Below are positions 55,389-63,579 of a stretch of 64,000 nucleotides of DNA, piece after piece (position 1 is the stretch's first letter; every line of letters starts with the position of its first letter). Below the pieces are notes generated by a model. The model saw nothing but the letters and a program-made list of their open reading frames with translations, ran no database searches and had not been told where the DNA came from. Origin of the DNA: Chryseobacterium glaciei (GTDB taxonomy: Bacteria; Bacteroidota; Bacteroidia; Flavobacteriales; Weeksellaceae); contig NZ_CP015199.1 in the NCBI RefSeq assembly GCF_001648155.1, positions 2,056,501 to 2,120,500 of the forward strand. Reading direction: 5' to 3'. Position numbers and translations under genes: made by a program.

Positions 55389-56243
55389 ATGGGAAGTACA
55401 AGATACGACATGGATGCTCGTTATGACAGAGCAAGAAAAGAAGGGTATGCATCAAAATCTGTAGGTGAGATTTTCACTCAGAATGCAAAAAGAATGGCGC
55501 ACGAATCAATGAATCCTAACGGCATTTCTTTCAGAGAATCAAGAGATTCTGCGGTTCATCCGAATTCAGTTCCTATTATTTTAGGATTGGATGTTACTGG
55601 AAGTATGGGACATATTCCTCATGAATTAATTAAAGAAGGGCTACCAAAATTAATGGGAGGAATTATCCAGGGCGGAGTTCCTGATCCTGCTCTTTTGTTC
55701 TTAGGAATCGGCGATCATGAATGTGACGGGTATCCTTTGCAGGTGGGTCAGTTTGAATCAGGAGATGAAGAATTGGATATGTGGTTGACCAGAACTTATA
55801 TTGAATCAGGCGGTGGCGGAAATGCCGGAGAAAGTTATTTATTGGCTTGGTATTTTGCCGCTTTTCACACAAGAACTGATGCTTTTGAAAAGAGAAATCA
55901 GAAAGGATTGCTGTTCACAGTAGGCGACGAACCTTGCTTGAAAACACTTCCGGCTTCTGCGATCAGAGAGATTATGGGAACCGGTCAGCAGACCTTTACG
56001 CATACTGAATTGTTGAAAGAAGCTCAAAAAAAATATGAAGTTTTTCACATCAGTGTTTTGCATTCAGATCAAGCGGTTAGAGCAGATAAAGGTTGGAAAG
56101 ATCTGTTAGGACAAAACTGTTTATCGATAGAAGATTACAGAGAGGTTCCAAATGTGATCAAAGAAATTGTTTGCAATAAATTTAAAAATGGGACTTCAGG
56201 ATCTGTAGATTTAGGAGGATTTAATAATATTCAAATGTTTTAA
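55389..56243 (+). CDS. von Willebrand factor A-like domain protein
   Basis: A 284-residue cytoplasmic protein. The MIDAS-type metal site is IILGLDVTGSMGHIPHELI (DxTGS, residues ~57-75), followed by ALLFLGIGDHECDGYPLQ and GLLFTVGDEPCLKTLP strands of a Rossmann-like VWA fold. GGGGNAGESYLLAWYFAA carries further loop residues. VWA proteins usually mediate metal-dependent protein contacts, often with an ATPase partner, none of which is adjacent here. Its place in an ADP-ribose operon is unexplained. Confidence 0.82.
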   Translation: MGSTRYDMDARYDRARKEGYASKSVGEIFTQNAKRMAHESMNPNGISFRESRDSAVHPNSVPIILGLDVTGSMGHIPHELIKEGLPKLMGGIIQGGVPDPALLFLGIGDHECDGYPLQVGQFESGDEELDMWLTRTYIESGGGGNAGESYLLAWYFAAFHTRTDAFEKRNQKGLLFTVGDEPCLKTLPASAIREIMGTGQQTFTHTELLKEAQKKYEVFHISVLHSDQAVRADKGWKDLLGQNCLSIEDYREVPNVIKEIVCNKFKNGTSGSVDLGGFNNIQMF

Positions 56244-56246
56244 AAA

Positions 56247-57329
56247 ATGAAAACTGCACAAATAATTATAGGCTTAGGTTTTGGTGATGAAGGAAAAGGA
56301 ATCACTACAGATTTTCTGGCTCAGCAGAATCCTGAGTCTGTAGTTATTCGTTTTTCTGGCGGGCAGCAGGCGGCGCATACCGTGATGATTGATGATAAAA
56401 AACATGTTCATTCCAGTTTTGCAAGTGGTGCGCTGCGTGGTTTGCCTTCATATTTTACGGAACATTGTACGATCCATCCAACTTTTTTATTCAATGAAAG
56501 TGAAGAATTAAAACAAAAAAACGGAAATGTTGAATTGCATATTCATCCATTGGCAAAAGTAACAACGCCTTTCGATGTTTTAAGCAACAGGAAAAATATC
56601 AAAAATCTAGAACACGGAACTTGCGGAAAAGGTGTCGGCGCAACGATGAAGAGAAATGAAAGTCCATTTAAATTATTTGCGATTGATTTGATCAGTCCAA
56701 GATCAATGTTGATTGAAAAATTAAAAGGAATTGCCCATTATTATGGTTTTGAAGAAGGGGAAGAAATTCAAAATGCTTTACAGGATTTCTTAGAAGCTAT
56801 CGATAAAATTAAGTGGAAAATAGAAGGTTATTCATATCTGAATTCATTTAACAATCTTATTTTTGAAGGCAGTCAGGGAATTTTATTAGATATGGATCAT
56901 GGCGTTTTCCCAAATGTAACTTTTGCCAATACAACTTCAAAAAATGCTTATGAAGTTTGTAAATTATTGAAGATTGAAAATATAGAAATGTTTTACGTGA
57001 CAAGAAGTTATTCAACCCGTCACGGAAGTGGTTGGATGAGTAATGAAAATGAAATAAAACTAAAAAATAATGAAGAAGAAACCTGTATTTTTAATGAATA
57101 TCAAAAGGATCTTCGCTTTGGAAATTTGGATTATGATTTATTAAATTATGCTTTGAAATTGGATGAAGCTTATGTTTTTGCTAATAAGAAAAATCTGGTA
57201 GTGACTTGTCTGGATCAAATTGATGAGGAATTTAAAATAGAAAATCTTGATGTGAAATTTGATGAGGTTTACGGATCTTATTCTCCATATTCAAAGGATT
57301 TTAAAAGAATTAATAAAAATATTGATTAA
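56247..57329 (+). CDS. divergent adenylosuccinate synthetase-like protein
   Basis: A 360-residue PurA-family protein, shorter than PurA (~430). Kept: the P-loop-like GLGFGDEGKGITTD with the catalytic Asp, GGQQAAHTV with the His, HGTCGKGVGATMKRNE, LIFEGSQGILLDMDHGVFPNVTFANT and TRSYSTRHGSGW. Changed: the aspartate/GTP loop TTTGRxRRxGWxD of PurA is replaced by a NEYQKDLRFGNLDYD segment, and the C-terminus ends early. It probably couples a nucleotide to something other than aspartate (inference). 3 bases after the VWA gene. Confidence 0.82.
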   Translation: MKTAQIIIGLGFGDEGKGITTDFLAQQNPESVVIRFSGGQQAAHTVMIDDKKHVHSSFASGALRGLPSYFTEHCTIHPTFLFNESEELKQKNGNVELHIHPLAKVTTPFDVLSNRKNIKNLEHGTCGKGVGATMKRNESPFKLFAIDLISPRSMLIEKLKGIAHYYGFEEGEEIQNALQDFLEAIDKIKWKIEGYSYLNSFNNLIFEGSQGILLDMDHGVFPNVTFANTTSKNAYEVCKLLKIENIEMFYVTRSYSTRHGSGWMSNENEIKLKNNEEETCIFNEYQKDLRFGNLDYDLLNYALKLDEAYVFANKKNLVVTCLDQIDEEFKIENLDVKFDEVYGSYSPYSKDFKRINKNID

Positions 57330-57360
57330 TTTTAAAAGAAACATTTTTACATCATCATTA

Positions 57361-57430
57361 GATCAATAGGAATGGGTTTTAACCCATTTTTATAATGAAT
57401 AAATTTCAACGGCTTTAGCCAAAACATAAA
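57361..57430. repeat. two-hairpin intergenic repeat, copy 2
   Basis: Same layout as 54183-54255: hairpin ATGGGT-TTTA-ACCCAT plus T run, then CGGC-TTTA-GCC. In the first stem two C-G pairs of copy 1 are T-A pairs here, so pairing is kept. It interrupts the operon between the PurA-like and macrodomain genes and could attenuate transcription. Confidence 0.75.
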
Positions 57431-57459
57431 GAAGAAAATAAAAAACACATTATTTAACC

Positions 57460-57933
57460 ATGAAAACTATAAATTATTTAAAAGGAGATGCAACAAACCC
57501 TCAAACAAAAGGAAATAAAATCATCATTCATATTTGCAATGATATAGGAGGTTGGGGAAAAGGTTTTGTAATGGCAATTTCTAAACGGTGGAAAAATCCT
57601 GAAACTGAATATAGAAAATGGTTTCAAAGCGGAGAAAATTTTAATCTTGGTGAAATTCAAATTGTTCAAGTTGAAGAAGATATTTGGATTTGTAATATGA
57701 TTGGTCAACATAAAACGATTTCAAACTCCAAAGGAATTGCTCCAATTAGATATGAAGCTGTCGAAAAATGTTTAAACAAACTAATTGATGAAGCCTTACA
57801 ATTAAATGCAAGTGTACATATGCCGAGAATTGGCTGCGGTTTAGCGGGAGGAAAATGGGAAGAAATTGAGCCAATTATTGAAAGAACATTGTTGAAAAAT
57901 AATGTGGAAGTATATGTTTATGATTTTGAATAA
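57460..57933 (+). CDS. macrodomain protein (ALC1/TARG1-like class)
   Basis: A 157-residue single macrodomain: INYLKGDATNPQ, IIIHICNDIGGWGKGFVMAISKRWKNPETEYRKWF, the later VHMPRIGCGLAGGKWEEIEPII. The NDIGGWGKGF loop and the GCGLAGG loop bind ADP-ribose. This class removes or binds ADP-ribose linked to acidic side chains, or acts on ADP-ribose 1''-phosphate. Which applies is not decided by sequence. Separated from the PurA-like gene by a repeat. Confidence 0.9.
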   Translation: MKTINYLKGDATNPQTKGNKIIIHICNDIGGWGKGFVMAISKRWKNPETEYRKWFQSGENFNLGEIQIVQVEEDIWICNMIGQHKTISNSKGIAPIRYEAVEKCLNKLIDEALQLNASVHMPRIGCGLAGGKWEEIEPIIERTLLKNNVEVYVYDFE

Positions 57934-57943
57934 AACTTAAATA

Positions 57944-58447
57944 ATGAAAACAACAACACTTTACAGACCTGTCGGAGAAAAGGAAATGGTTTTAATTATC
58001 GAAAGCAATTTCAAAAAATTTCCACCAAGATTAGAATGGCAGCCGATTTTCTATCCTGTTTTAGACGAAGATTATGCCTCCGAAATCGCAGAAAAATGGA
58101 ATACTAGAGATGAAGCAGGAAACTATCTCGGCTTTGTAACCAAATTTGAAGTGTTGGAAGAAGAAATTAATAAATATCCTGCACAAAATGTCGGAGCCAG
58201 AAATCATAATGAATTATGGGTTCCATCAGAAAAGCTAGAAATATTCAATCAGGCGATTGTTGGAAACATTGAAGTGATAAAAGTATTTATGGGAGATCAA
58301 TTTAAAGACTCTGAAAATGCTGAATTGGAAAGCCTGATGTTAAATATAAAAAAACTAACCATGACAAATAAAGGAATGGCAAAAGATACATTAGACATCT
58401 TAGCCAAAAAATATTATATAAACGAAAACTACGAAAAAAAAATATAG
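57944..58447 (+). CDS. ADP-ribosylation/crystallin J1-like protein, with extra C-terminal segment
   Basis: A 167-residue frame. Residues 1-~125 agree with proteins annotated as ADP-ribosylation/crystallin J1: TTLYRPVGEKEMVLI, FPPRLEWQPIFYPVLDEDYASEIAEKWNT, NHNELWVPSEKLEIFNQAIVG. No catalytic residues are known for them. The last ~28 residues (MTNKGMAKDTLDILAKKYYINENYEKK) belong by pattern to the start of a TIGR02452 protein, which continues in another frame after a run of nine A (58434-58442). So this frame is a fusion or the site of a frameshift. Confidence 0.75.
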   Translation: MKTTTLYRPVGEKEMVLIIESNFKKFPPRLEWQPIFYPVLDEDYASEIAEKWNTRDEAGNYLGFVTKFEVLEEEINKYPAQNVGARNHNELWVPSEKLEIFNQAIVGNIEVIKVFMGDQFKDSENAELESLMLNIKKLTMTNKGMAKDTLDILAKKYYINENYEKKI

Positions 58448-59172
58448 AAAACGAACTGGAAATCTCTAAAAAAGAAACCATTTTATTTTCATCAGAAGAG
58501 CTTTCGGAAATGCTGAATAATGAACTTCCGAAAACAGATTTTGAAACAACATTTGAAGTCTGGAATTGCAGTTCTTTAAAAGCAATTTTAAGATTAAGCG
58601 AAGAAGAAGATCAGCAGAAAATTATGTGCCTGAATTTCGCCTCTGCAAAAAATCCGGGAGGAGGTTTTATCAACGGAGCAGAAGCGCAGGAAGAAAGCCT
58701 GGCAAGAACTTCTGCCTTGTATGAAACTCAACTTCAGGCTTGGGATTATTACACCGTTCACCGTGCGATGGAATCGTGTTTTTACACAGATATGATGATT
58801 TACAGTCCGAAAGTTCCTGTTTTCAGGAAACATAAAGGAGAATTATTACCGAAACCTGTTTTGTGTAATTTTATCACTTCTCCCGCTGTAAATGCAGGAG
58901 TTGTCAAACGACAGGAGCCAGAGAGAGCGGATGAAATTTTCGGAGCAATGGACATGAGAATGGATAAAATGCTGGCTTTAGCTTTACATCAAGGAAATGA
59001 AACATTGATTTTAGGGGCTTGGGGTTGTGGCGTTTTTAAAAATGATCCGAAAGAAATTGCAGAATTATTTAAAAAGCATCTTCACGGAAAGTATAAAAAT
59101 AAATTTAAAAAAGTGGTTTTTGCAGTTCTGACGAAGAAAGAAGAAATGATAAAACCATTTGAGGAAATATAA
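58361..59172 (+). CDS. microbial-type PARG (TIGR02452), apparently frameshifted
   Basis: The intact part is 58510-59172 (220 residues from MLNNELPK), with the family's catalytic signature NPGGGFINGAEAQEESLARTS, a C-terminal ILGAWGCGVFKNDP loop and KKVVFAVL. The usual N-terminus (~50 residues) is encoded at 58361-58442 in another frame. A -1 slip on the A9 tract would join them, giving YEKKNIENELEIS. Poly(ADP-ribose) glycohydrolases of this type hydrolyse ADP-ribose chains. Either a real frameshift, slippage, or a one-base error in the sequence. Confidence 0.8.
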
Positions 59173-59828
59173 TGAAACTTAAACTAAAAAAATATAAAGA
59201 ACAAATAAAAGATTGGCCTCAAAAAGGGTATCACATCATGGCACAATATGACGATGAGAAAATTATTGTATATCAGTCTTATAAAAGAAATATTGGTGAA
59301 TTTGCCGTTAAAAATCAATATTTTGGTGGTGAATTCAGTTTAGAAAGAATGACTTGGATAAAACCCAACTTTCTTTGGATGATGTATCGAAACGGTTGGG
59401 GAACAAAAGAAGGACAGGAATATGTTTTGGCAATACATTTAAAAATGTCTGCTTTCAAAAGATATTTAGAAAATGCTGTCTATTCTTCTTACAACGACAG
59501 ATTGGAAATTTCCAGAGAAGAATGGCAAGATCAGGTAAAAGAATCTTCGGTGAGATTGCAATGGGATCCAGATCACGATCCTTTTGGAGGTAAGCTGGAA
59601 AGAAGAGCAATTCAAATTGGTTTAAGAAATGAATTTACCCATTCTTTCGCTAAAGAAGATATTATTCTGATTGAAGATATTTCAGATTTTGTAAAGGAAC
59701 AAAACCAATGTGTTCTGAATGATGATTTGGAAAATTTAATTCTTCCTGAAGAAAAACCATTGCTTTTTGATGATGAAGATTTAAATAAAAAATTAAGGTT
59801 AACTAAAACTAAATATCATGAAAATTGA
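59172..59828 (+). CDS. DUF4291 domain protein
   Basis: A 218-residue protein with the DUF4291 pattern: [70 protein letters not shown] (in parts), then [27 protein letters not shown]. No activity is established for this family. It overlaps the PARG stop by one base (TAATG) and the next macrodomain gene by 11 bases, so it is made together with ADP-ribose enzymes. Confidence 0.87.
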   Translation: MKLKLKKYKEQIKDWPQKGYHIMAQYDDEKIIVYQSYKRNIGEFAVKNQYFGGEFSLERMTWIKPNFLWMMYRNGWGTKEGQEYVLAIHLKMSAFKRYLENAVYSSYNDRLEISREEWQDQVKESSVRLQWDPDHDPFGGKLERRAIQIGLRNEFTHSFAKEDIILIEDISDFVKEQNQCVLNDDLENLILPEEKPLLFDDEDLNKKLRLTKTKYHEN

Positions 59829-60327
59829 AGTAACATTAGGCGATATCACAAGAATTAAGGCAGATGCAATCGTCAACGCAGCCAATTCATCCTTACTTGG
59901 CGGAGGAGGAGTTGACGGTGCAATTCATCGTGCAGGCGGAGATACGATTTTAGAAGAATGTAGAAAGATCAGAAACAGACAAGGTAAATGCAAAACTGGA
60001 GAAGCAGTTGTAACAACAGCCGGAAATCTTCCTGCAAAATATGTCATTCACACCGTCGGTCCGGTTTGGAATGATAATGAAAAAGAAAGCTCAGAATTGT
60101 TGGCGAATTGCTATAAAAATTCTTTGAAATTGGCAGAAAGTTTAGCGGTAAAAACGATTTCTTTTCCGGGAATCAGTACAGGAGTGTATGGTTTTCCAAA
60201 AGAATTGGCAGCAAAAATTGCCGTTGATGAGGTGAAAAAATTTCAGTCAAAAAACATTGAAAAAGTAATTTTCGTCTGTTTTGGAGATGAAAATGAAGAA
60301 ATTTATAAAAAATTATTAAGAGAATAA
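59818..60327 (+). CDS. macrodomain O-acetyl-ADP-ribose deacetylase-like (YmdB/MacroD type)
   Basis: A 169-residue MacroD-type macrodomain: [35 protein letters not shown] with the catalytic Asn/Asp set, [26 protein letters not shown], and [19 protein letters not shown]. Members release acetate from O-acetyl-ADP-ribose, which is the product of sirtuins, and remove mono-ADP-ribose from proteins. A sirtuin gene follows 109 bases later, which fits the first reaction. The gap 60328-60436 holds only CTTTGCG-type low-complexity repeats. Confidence 0.94.
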   Translation: MKIEVTLGDITRIKADAIVNAANSSLLGGGGVDGAIHRAGGDTILEECRKIRNRQGKCKTGEAVVTTAGNLPAKYVIHTVGPVWNDNEKESSELLANCYKNSLKLAESLAVKTISFPGISTGVYGFPKELAAKIAVDEVKKFQSKNIEKVIFVCFGDENEEIYKKLLRE

Positions 60328-60436
60328 ATTAATGCTCATTTGCTGAGTGAAACGCCTTTGCGAACGAAAATATGCAGAATAATTTTAAATAAAATCTTTG
60401 CGGACTTTGCGTTTAAAAATAAAAACAGGAAAACAA

Positions 60437-61123
60437 ATGAAAAAACTAACCATATTAAGCGGTGCCGGAATCAGCGCCGAAAGCGGAATAAAAACATTCA
60501 GAGACGGAGATGGCCTTTGGGAAAATCATAGTATAACGGATGTGGCAAGTCCGGAAGGATGGAAAAAAGACAGAGAATTGGTTCTTGAATTTTACAATCA
60601 AAGACGTCGTCAGATCCATGAAGTATATCCAAACGATGCTCACAAATTAATAGCAGATTTAGAAAAATACTTTGAAGTTCAGATTATTACTCAAAATATC
60701 GACGATCTGCACGAAAGAGCAGGATCAACAAATATTCTTCACATTCATGGAGAATTGTTAAAATCTTGTTCTTGCAACAATAAAGGTTTGATCTATGAAC
60801 AAAAAGACGACATTAACATTGGAGATAAAGCAGAAGATGGAGCACAATTAAGACCTTTTATCGTTTGGTTTGGGGAAGATGTTCCTTTGATGAAAGAAGC
60901 AACGAAAAAAGCAAAAGAAGCAGATATTTTCTTGGTAATCGGAACATCTTTACAGGTGTATCCGGCGGCAGGATTGATCCACGAGATCAAAGATGACTGT
61001 CTTTTAATTGTAATCAACCCCAACGAAACAGGCTTTGGATACGGACAAAGAGCTGTTGTCATGAAAGAGCCCGCAACAAAGGGAATGAAATTGTTATTTG
61101 ATAAGCTTGTAAATCTAGCCTAA
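60437..61123 (+). CDS. NAD-dependent protein deacylase, sirtuin (CobB-like)
   Basis: A 228-residue Sir2 protein starting MKKLTILSGAGISAESGI; an upstream in-frame ATG at 60398 adds only basic low-complexity residues. Conserved GAGISAESGIKTFRDGDGLW, QNIDDLHERAG, catalytic His in HIHGELLK, FIVWFGEDVP, GTSLQVYPAAGLI. The four zinc Cys are missing (only CSC remains), as I recall for Bacteroidota forms. EFYNQRRRQ keeps the Tyr and Arg linked to desuccinylase activity in SIRT5/CobB. Coupled to the next gene by a one-base overlap. Confidence 0.93.
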   Translation: MKKLTILSGAGISAESGIKTFRDGDGLWENHSITDVASPEGWKKDRELVLEFYNQRRRQIHEVYPNDAHKLIADLEKYFEVQIITQNIDDLHERAGSTNILHIHGELLKSCSCNNKGLIYEQKDDINIGDKAEDGAQLRPFIVWFGEDVPLMKEATKKAKEADIFLVIGTSLQVYPAAGLIHEIKDDCLLIVINPNETGFGYGQRAVVMKEPATKGMKLLFDKLVNLA

Positions 61124-62073
61124 TGAAAAATATTGTAAAAGCAGGAATTTTCGGAGTTTGTATTGGCGATGCTTTGGGCGTTCCGGTGGAATTTAAGAAG
61201 AGAGAAGATCTAAAAAAGTCACCTGTTACAGGATATTTGGAATATATGTCATGGAATCAACCCAAAGGAACCTGGAGTGACGACAGTTCTTTAACTCTTT
61301 GTCTTGGAGAAGAATTGACAAAAGGTTACGATTTAGAAAAAATAGGCGAAAGCTTCGTAAAATGGAACAAATACGGGCATTGGACCGCTCACGGAAGACT
61401 TTTTGATATTGGCGGAACAACAAGACATTCCATTGCAAGATTGATTAAGGGAGAAAGTGCAAAATTTTCTGGAAATATTTTTGAAGAAGATAACGGGAAT
61501 GGTTCTTTGATGAGAATTCTTCCCTTAGCTTTTTATCTTAAAGATGAGGAAAATATTGAAAAACTATATCAAACCATAAAAGAAGTTTCATCAATTACTC
61601 ACGGACATTTCCGTTCTGTTTTTGCATGTTTTATTTATGTGATTTTTGCCATTGAATTGATTAAAGGAAAAGATAAAAAAGAAGCATATAATCATGTTCA
61701 GAAAACAGCTTTAGAATATGCAGAAATTCAAGGTTTTAACCCAAAAGAAGTTGAACTTTTTGAAAGAATTTTAAAGCATGATATTTCAAAATATTCTGAA
61801 GATGAAATTAAAAGCAGCGGTTACGTTCTTCACAGTTTAGAAGCCTCTTTATGGTGTTTTCTAAACTCAGAAAGTTATTCTGAAACTGTTTTGAAAGCTG
61901 TCAATCTAGGAGAAGACACTGATACAACAGGAGCCATCACAGGCGGAATAGCAGGAATTTATTATGGTTTTGAAAATATTCCTGAAGAATGGATTTCTGA
62001 GTTAGTGAGAAAAGAGGATATTGAAAATTTGTGTGAAAAATTTTATAACGAATTAGAATGGAAAATATTGTAA
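61123..62073 (+). CDS. ADP-ribosylglycohydrolase (DraG/ARH type), copy 1
   Basis: A 316-residue enzyme with both metal-binding motifs: TWSDDSSLTLCL near residue 46 and GEDTDTTGAITGGIAG near residue 265. N-terminal KAGIFGVCIGDALGVPVEF and DNGNGSLMRILPL also fit. ARH enzymes remove ADP-ribose from Arg or Ser of proteins, or open other ADP-ribose bonds. It overlaps copy 2 by 16 bases. The first ~25 and last ~75 residues are nearly identical to copy 2. Confidence 0.94.
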   Translation: MKNIVKAGIFGVCIGDALGVPVEFKKREDLKKSPVTGYLEYMSWNQPKGTWSDDSSLTLCLGEELTKGYDLEKIGESFVKWNKYGHWTAHGRLFDIGGTTRHSIARLIKGESAKFSGNIFEEDNGNGSLMRILPLAFYLKDEENIEKLYQTIKEVSSITHGHFRSVFACFIYVIFAIELIKGKDKKEAYNHVQKTALEYAEIQGFNPKEVELFERILKHDISKYSEDEIKSSGYVLHSLEASLWCFLNSESYSETVLKAVNLGEDTDTTGAITGGIAGIYYGFENIPEEWISELVRKEDIENLCEKFYNELEWKIL

Positions 62074-63023
62074 AAGCCGGAATTTTCGGAGTTTGTATTG
62101 GTGATGCGTTGGGTGTTCCGGTGGAATTCAGAAGTAGAGAGCAGTTGAAACGTTCACCCGTTACAAAAATGAGAGCTTTGGGAACTCATCGTCAACCTGC
62201 AGGAACATGGAGTGACGATAGTTCTTTAGCTTTATGTCTTGCTGAAAGCCTTTGTCAGGGCTATGATTTAGAAGATACAGCTTTGAAATTTTTACAATGG
62301 TACAATGCCGAAATCTGGACTCCACACGGAAGAGTTTTCGATATTGGAATTGCTACTTCACAAGCGATTCACAGAATTAGCAAAGGAACTTCTCCAACAT
62401 TATGCGGCGGAACCTCGGAGTTTGATAATGGCAATGGTTCTTTGATGAGAGTTTTGCCACTATTATTTTATATTAAAGATTTTCCAATTGAAAAGCGCTT
62501 TGAAATAACGAAAGATGTTTCTAGTATTACACATGGACATATTCGGTCTGCTTTGGCTTGTTTTATTTATTTGGAATTGGCTTTAGAAATTCTGACAGGA
62601 AAAGATAAATGGGACGCATATAAAACAATGCAGGAAAAAGTGCGAAACTTTTTGGATCAGAATCCGATTTGTTCTCAAAATGAAATGGATAAATTCCACC
62701 GAATTTTAGAATTAAAAGTAGGTGAATATGACTTGGCTCCGTTACATACTTTGCAAGAGGAAGAAATAAGTTCTTCAGGCTACGTTCTTCACAGTTTAGA
62801 AGCCTCTTTATGGTGCTTTCTAAACTCAGAAAGCTATTCTGAAGCAGTATTAAAAGCTGTCAACTTAGGAGAAGATACAGACACAACAGGAGCCATCACA
62901 GGCGGAATAGCAGGAATTTATTATGGTTTTGAAAATATTCCTGAGGAGTGGGTTGCTGAGTTGGTGAGGAAGGAGGATATTGAGAATTTATGTATTAAAT
63001 TAGAAAATAAATTAAAAAAATAA
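62058..63023 (+). CDS. ADP-ribosylglycohydrolase (DraG/ARH type), copy 2
   Basis: A 321-residue paralogue of copy 1. Metal sites TWSDDSSLALCL and GEDTDTTGAITGGIAG are intact. The middle (about 30-230) is clearly diverged, with a WTPHGRVFDIGIATSQAIH and a SPTLCGGTSEFDNGNG segment, while the ends are almost the same at DNA level, including 60-odd identical bases around 62880-62945. The two copies may have separate substrates yet share their termini through gene conversion. Confidence 0.94.
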   Translation: MENIVKAGIFGVCIGDALGVPVEFRSREQLKRSPVTKMRALGTHRQPAGTWSDDSSLALCLAESLCQGYDLEDTALKFLQWYNAEIWTPHGRVFDIGIATSQAIHRISKGTSPTLCGGTSEFDNGNGSLMRVLPLLFYIKDFPIEKRFEITKDVSSITHGHIRSALACFIYLELALEILTGKDKWDAYKTMQEKVRNFLDQNPICSQNEMDKFHRILELKVGEYDLAPLHTLQEEEISSSGYVLHSLEASLWCFLNSESYSEAVLKAVNLGEDTDTTGAITGGIAGIYYGFENIPEEWVAELVRKEDIENLCIKLENKLKK

Positions 63024-63033
63024 AACACAAACC

Positions 63034-63579
63034 ATGAACGAACAACAAAAGAAAAAAACAAGCAAATTCCTGAGCTACGTTCTCAGGCATCATCCCGAAC
63101 TCATCGATTTGAATTTGGATGAAAACGGATGGGCAAATGTTGACGAATTAATCACAAAATCAAAAAAAGATTCTTATGAAGGCTTTACCTTTGAAGAATT
63201 AGATGAAATCGTACAGACAAACGCAAAAAAACGTTTTGCTTTTAATGAAGATAAAACAAGAATCAGAGCCAGTCAGGGGCATTCAATTGATATTAATTTG
63301 GCTTTAATTCCTCAGCAACCGCCAGAATTTTTGTATCACGGAACGGCTCAAAACAATATTGAATCCATTCTAGAAAAAGGAATTGAAAAGAGAAGTCGCC
63401 AACATGTTCATTTAAGTCAAGACAAAGAAACCGCCACCAACGTCGGAATGCGTCACGGAAAACCGATTATTCTAACGATCAGAACACAAAAAATGTTCGA
63501 AGATGGAATCGAATTTTATCTTTCAGAAAATAAGGTTTGGCTGACGGATCATGTAGATGCAAAATACATTTCAAATTAA
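63034..63579 (+). CDS. kptA: RNA 2'-phosphotransferase (KptA/Tpt1)
   Basis: A 181-residue enzyme that moves an RNA 2'-phosphate to NAD, giving ADP-ribose 1'',2''-cyclic phosphate. Motifs: LSYVLRHHPELIDLNLDENGWANVDELI, RIRASQGHSI, LYHGTAQNNIESILEKGI, RQHVHLSQDKETATNVGMRHGKPIIL; the Arg/His catalytic set is present. Bacterial members have no known tRNA-splicing substrate. The gene lies 10 bases after the ARH pair and abuts a phosphatase gene. Confidence 0.95.
   Translation: MNEQQKKKTSKFLSYVLRHHPELIDLNLDENGWANVDELITKSKKDSYEGFTFEELDEIVQTNAKKRFAFNEDKTRIRASQGHSIDINLALIPQQPPEFLYHGTAQNNIESILEKGIEKRSRQHVHLSQDKETATNVGMRHGKPIILTIRTQKMFEDGIEFYLSENKVWLTDHVDAKYISN

Noticed and set aside
60328..60436. Possible tRNA or small RNA in the gap before the sirtuin
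   Set aside because: Only CTTTGCG-type repeats; no cloverleaf or stable hairpin.
60340..60531. 63-codon frame overlapping the sirtuin start
   Set aside because: Lys/Arg/Asn-rich translation of low-complexity DNA in another frame of the sirtuin gene.
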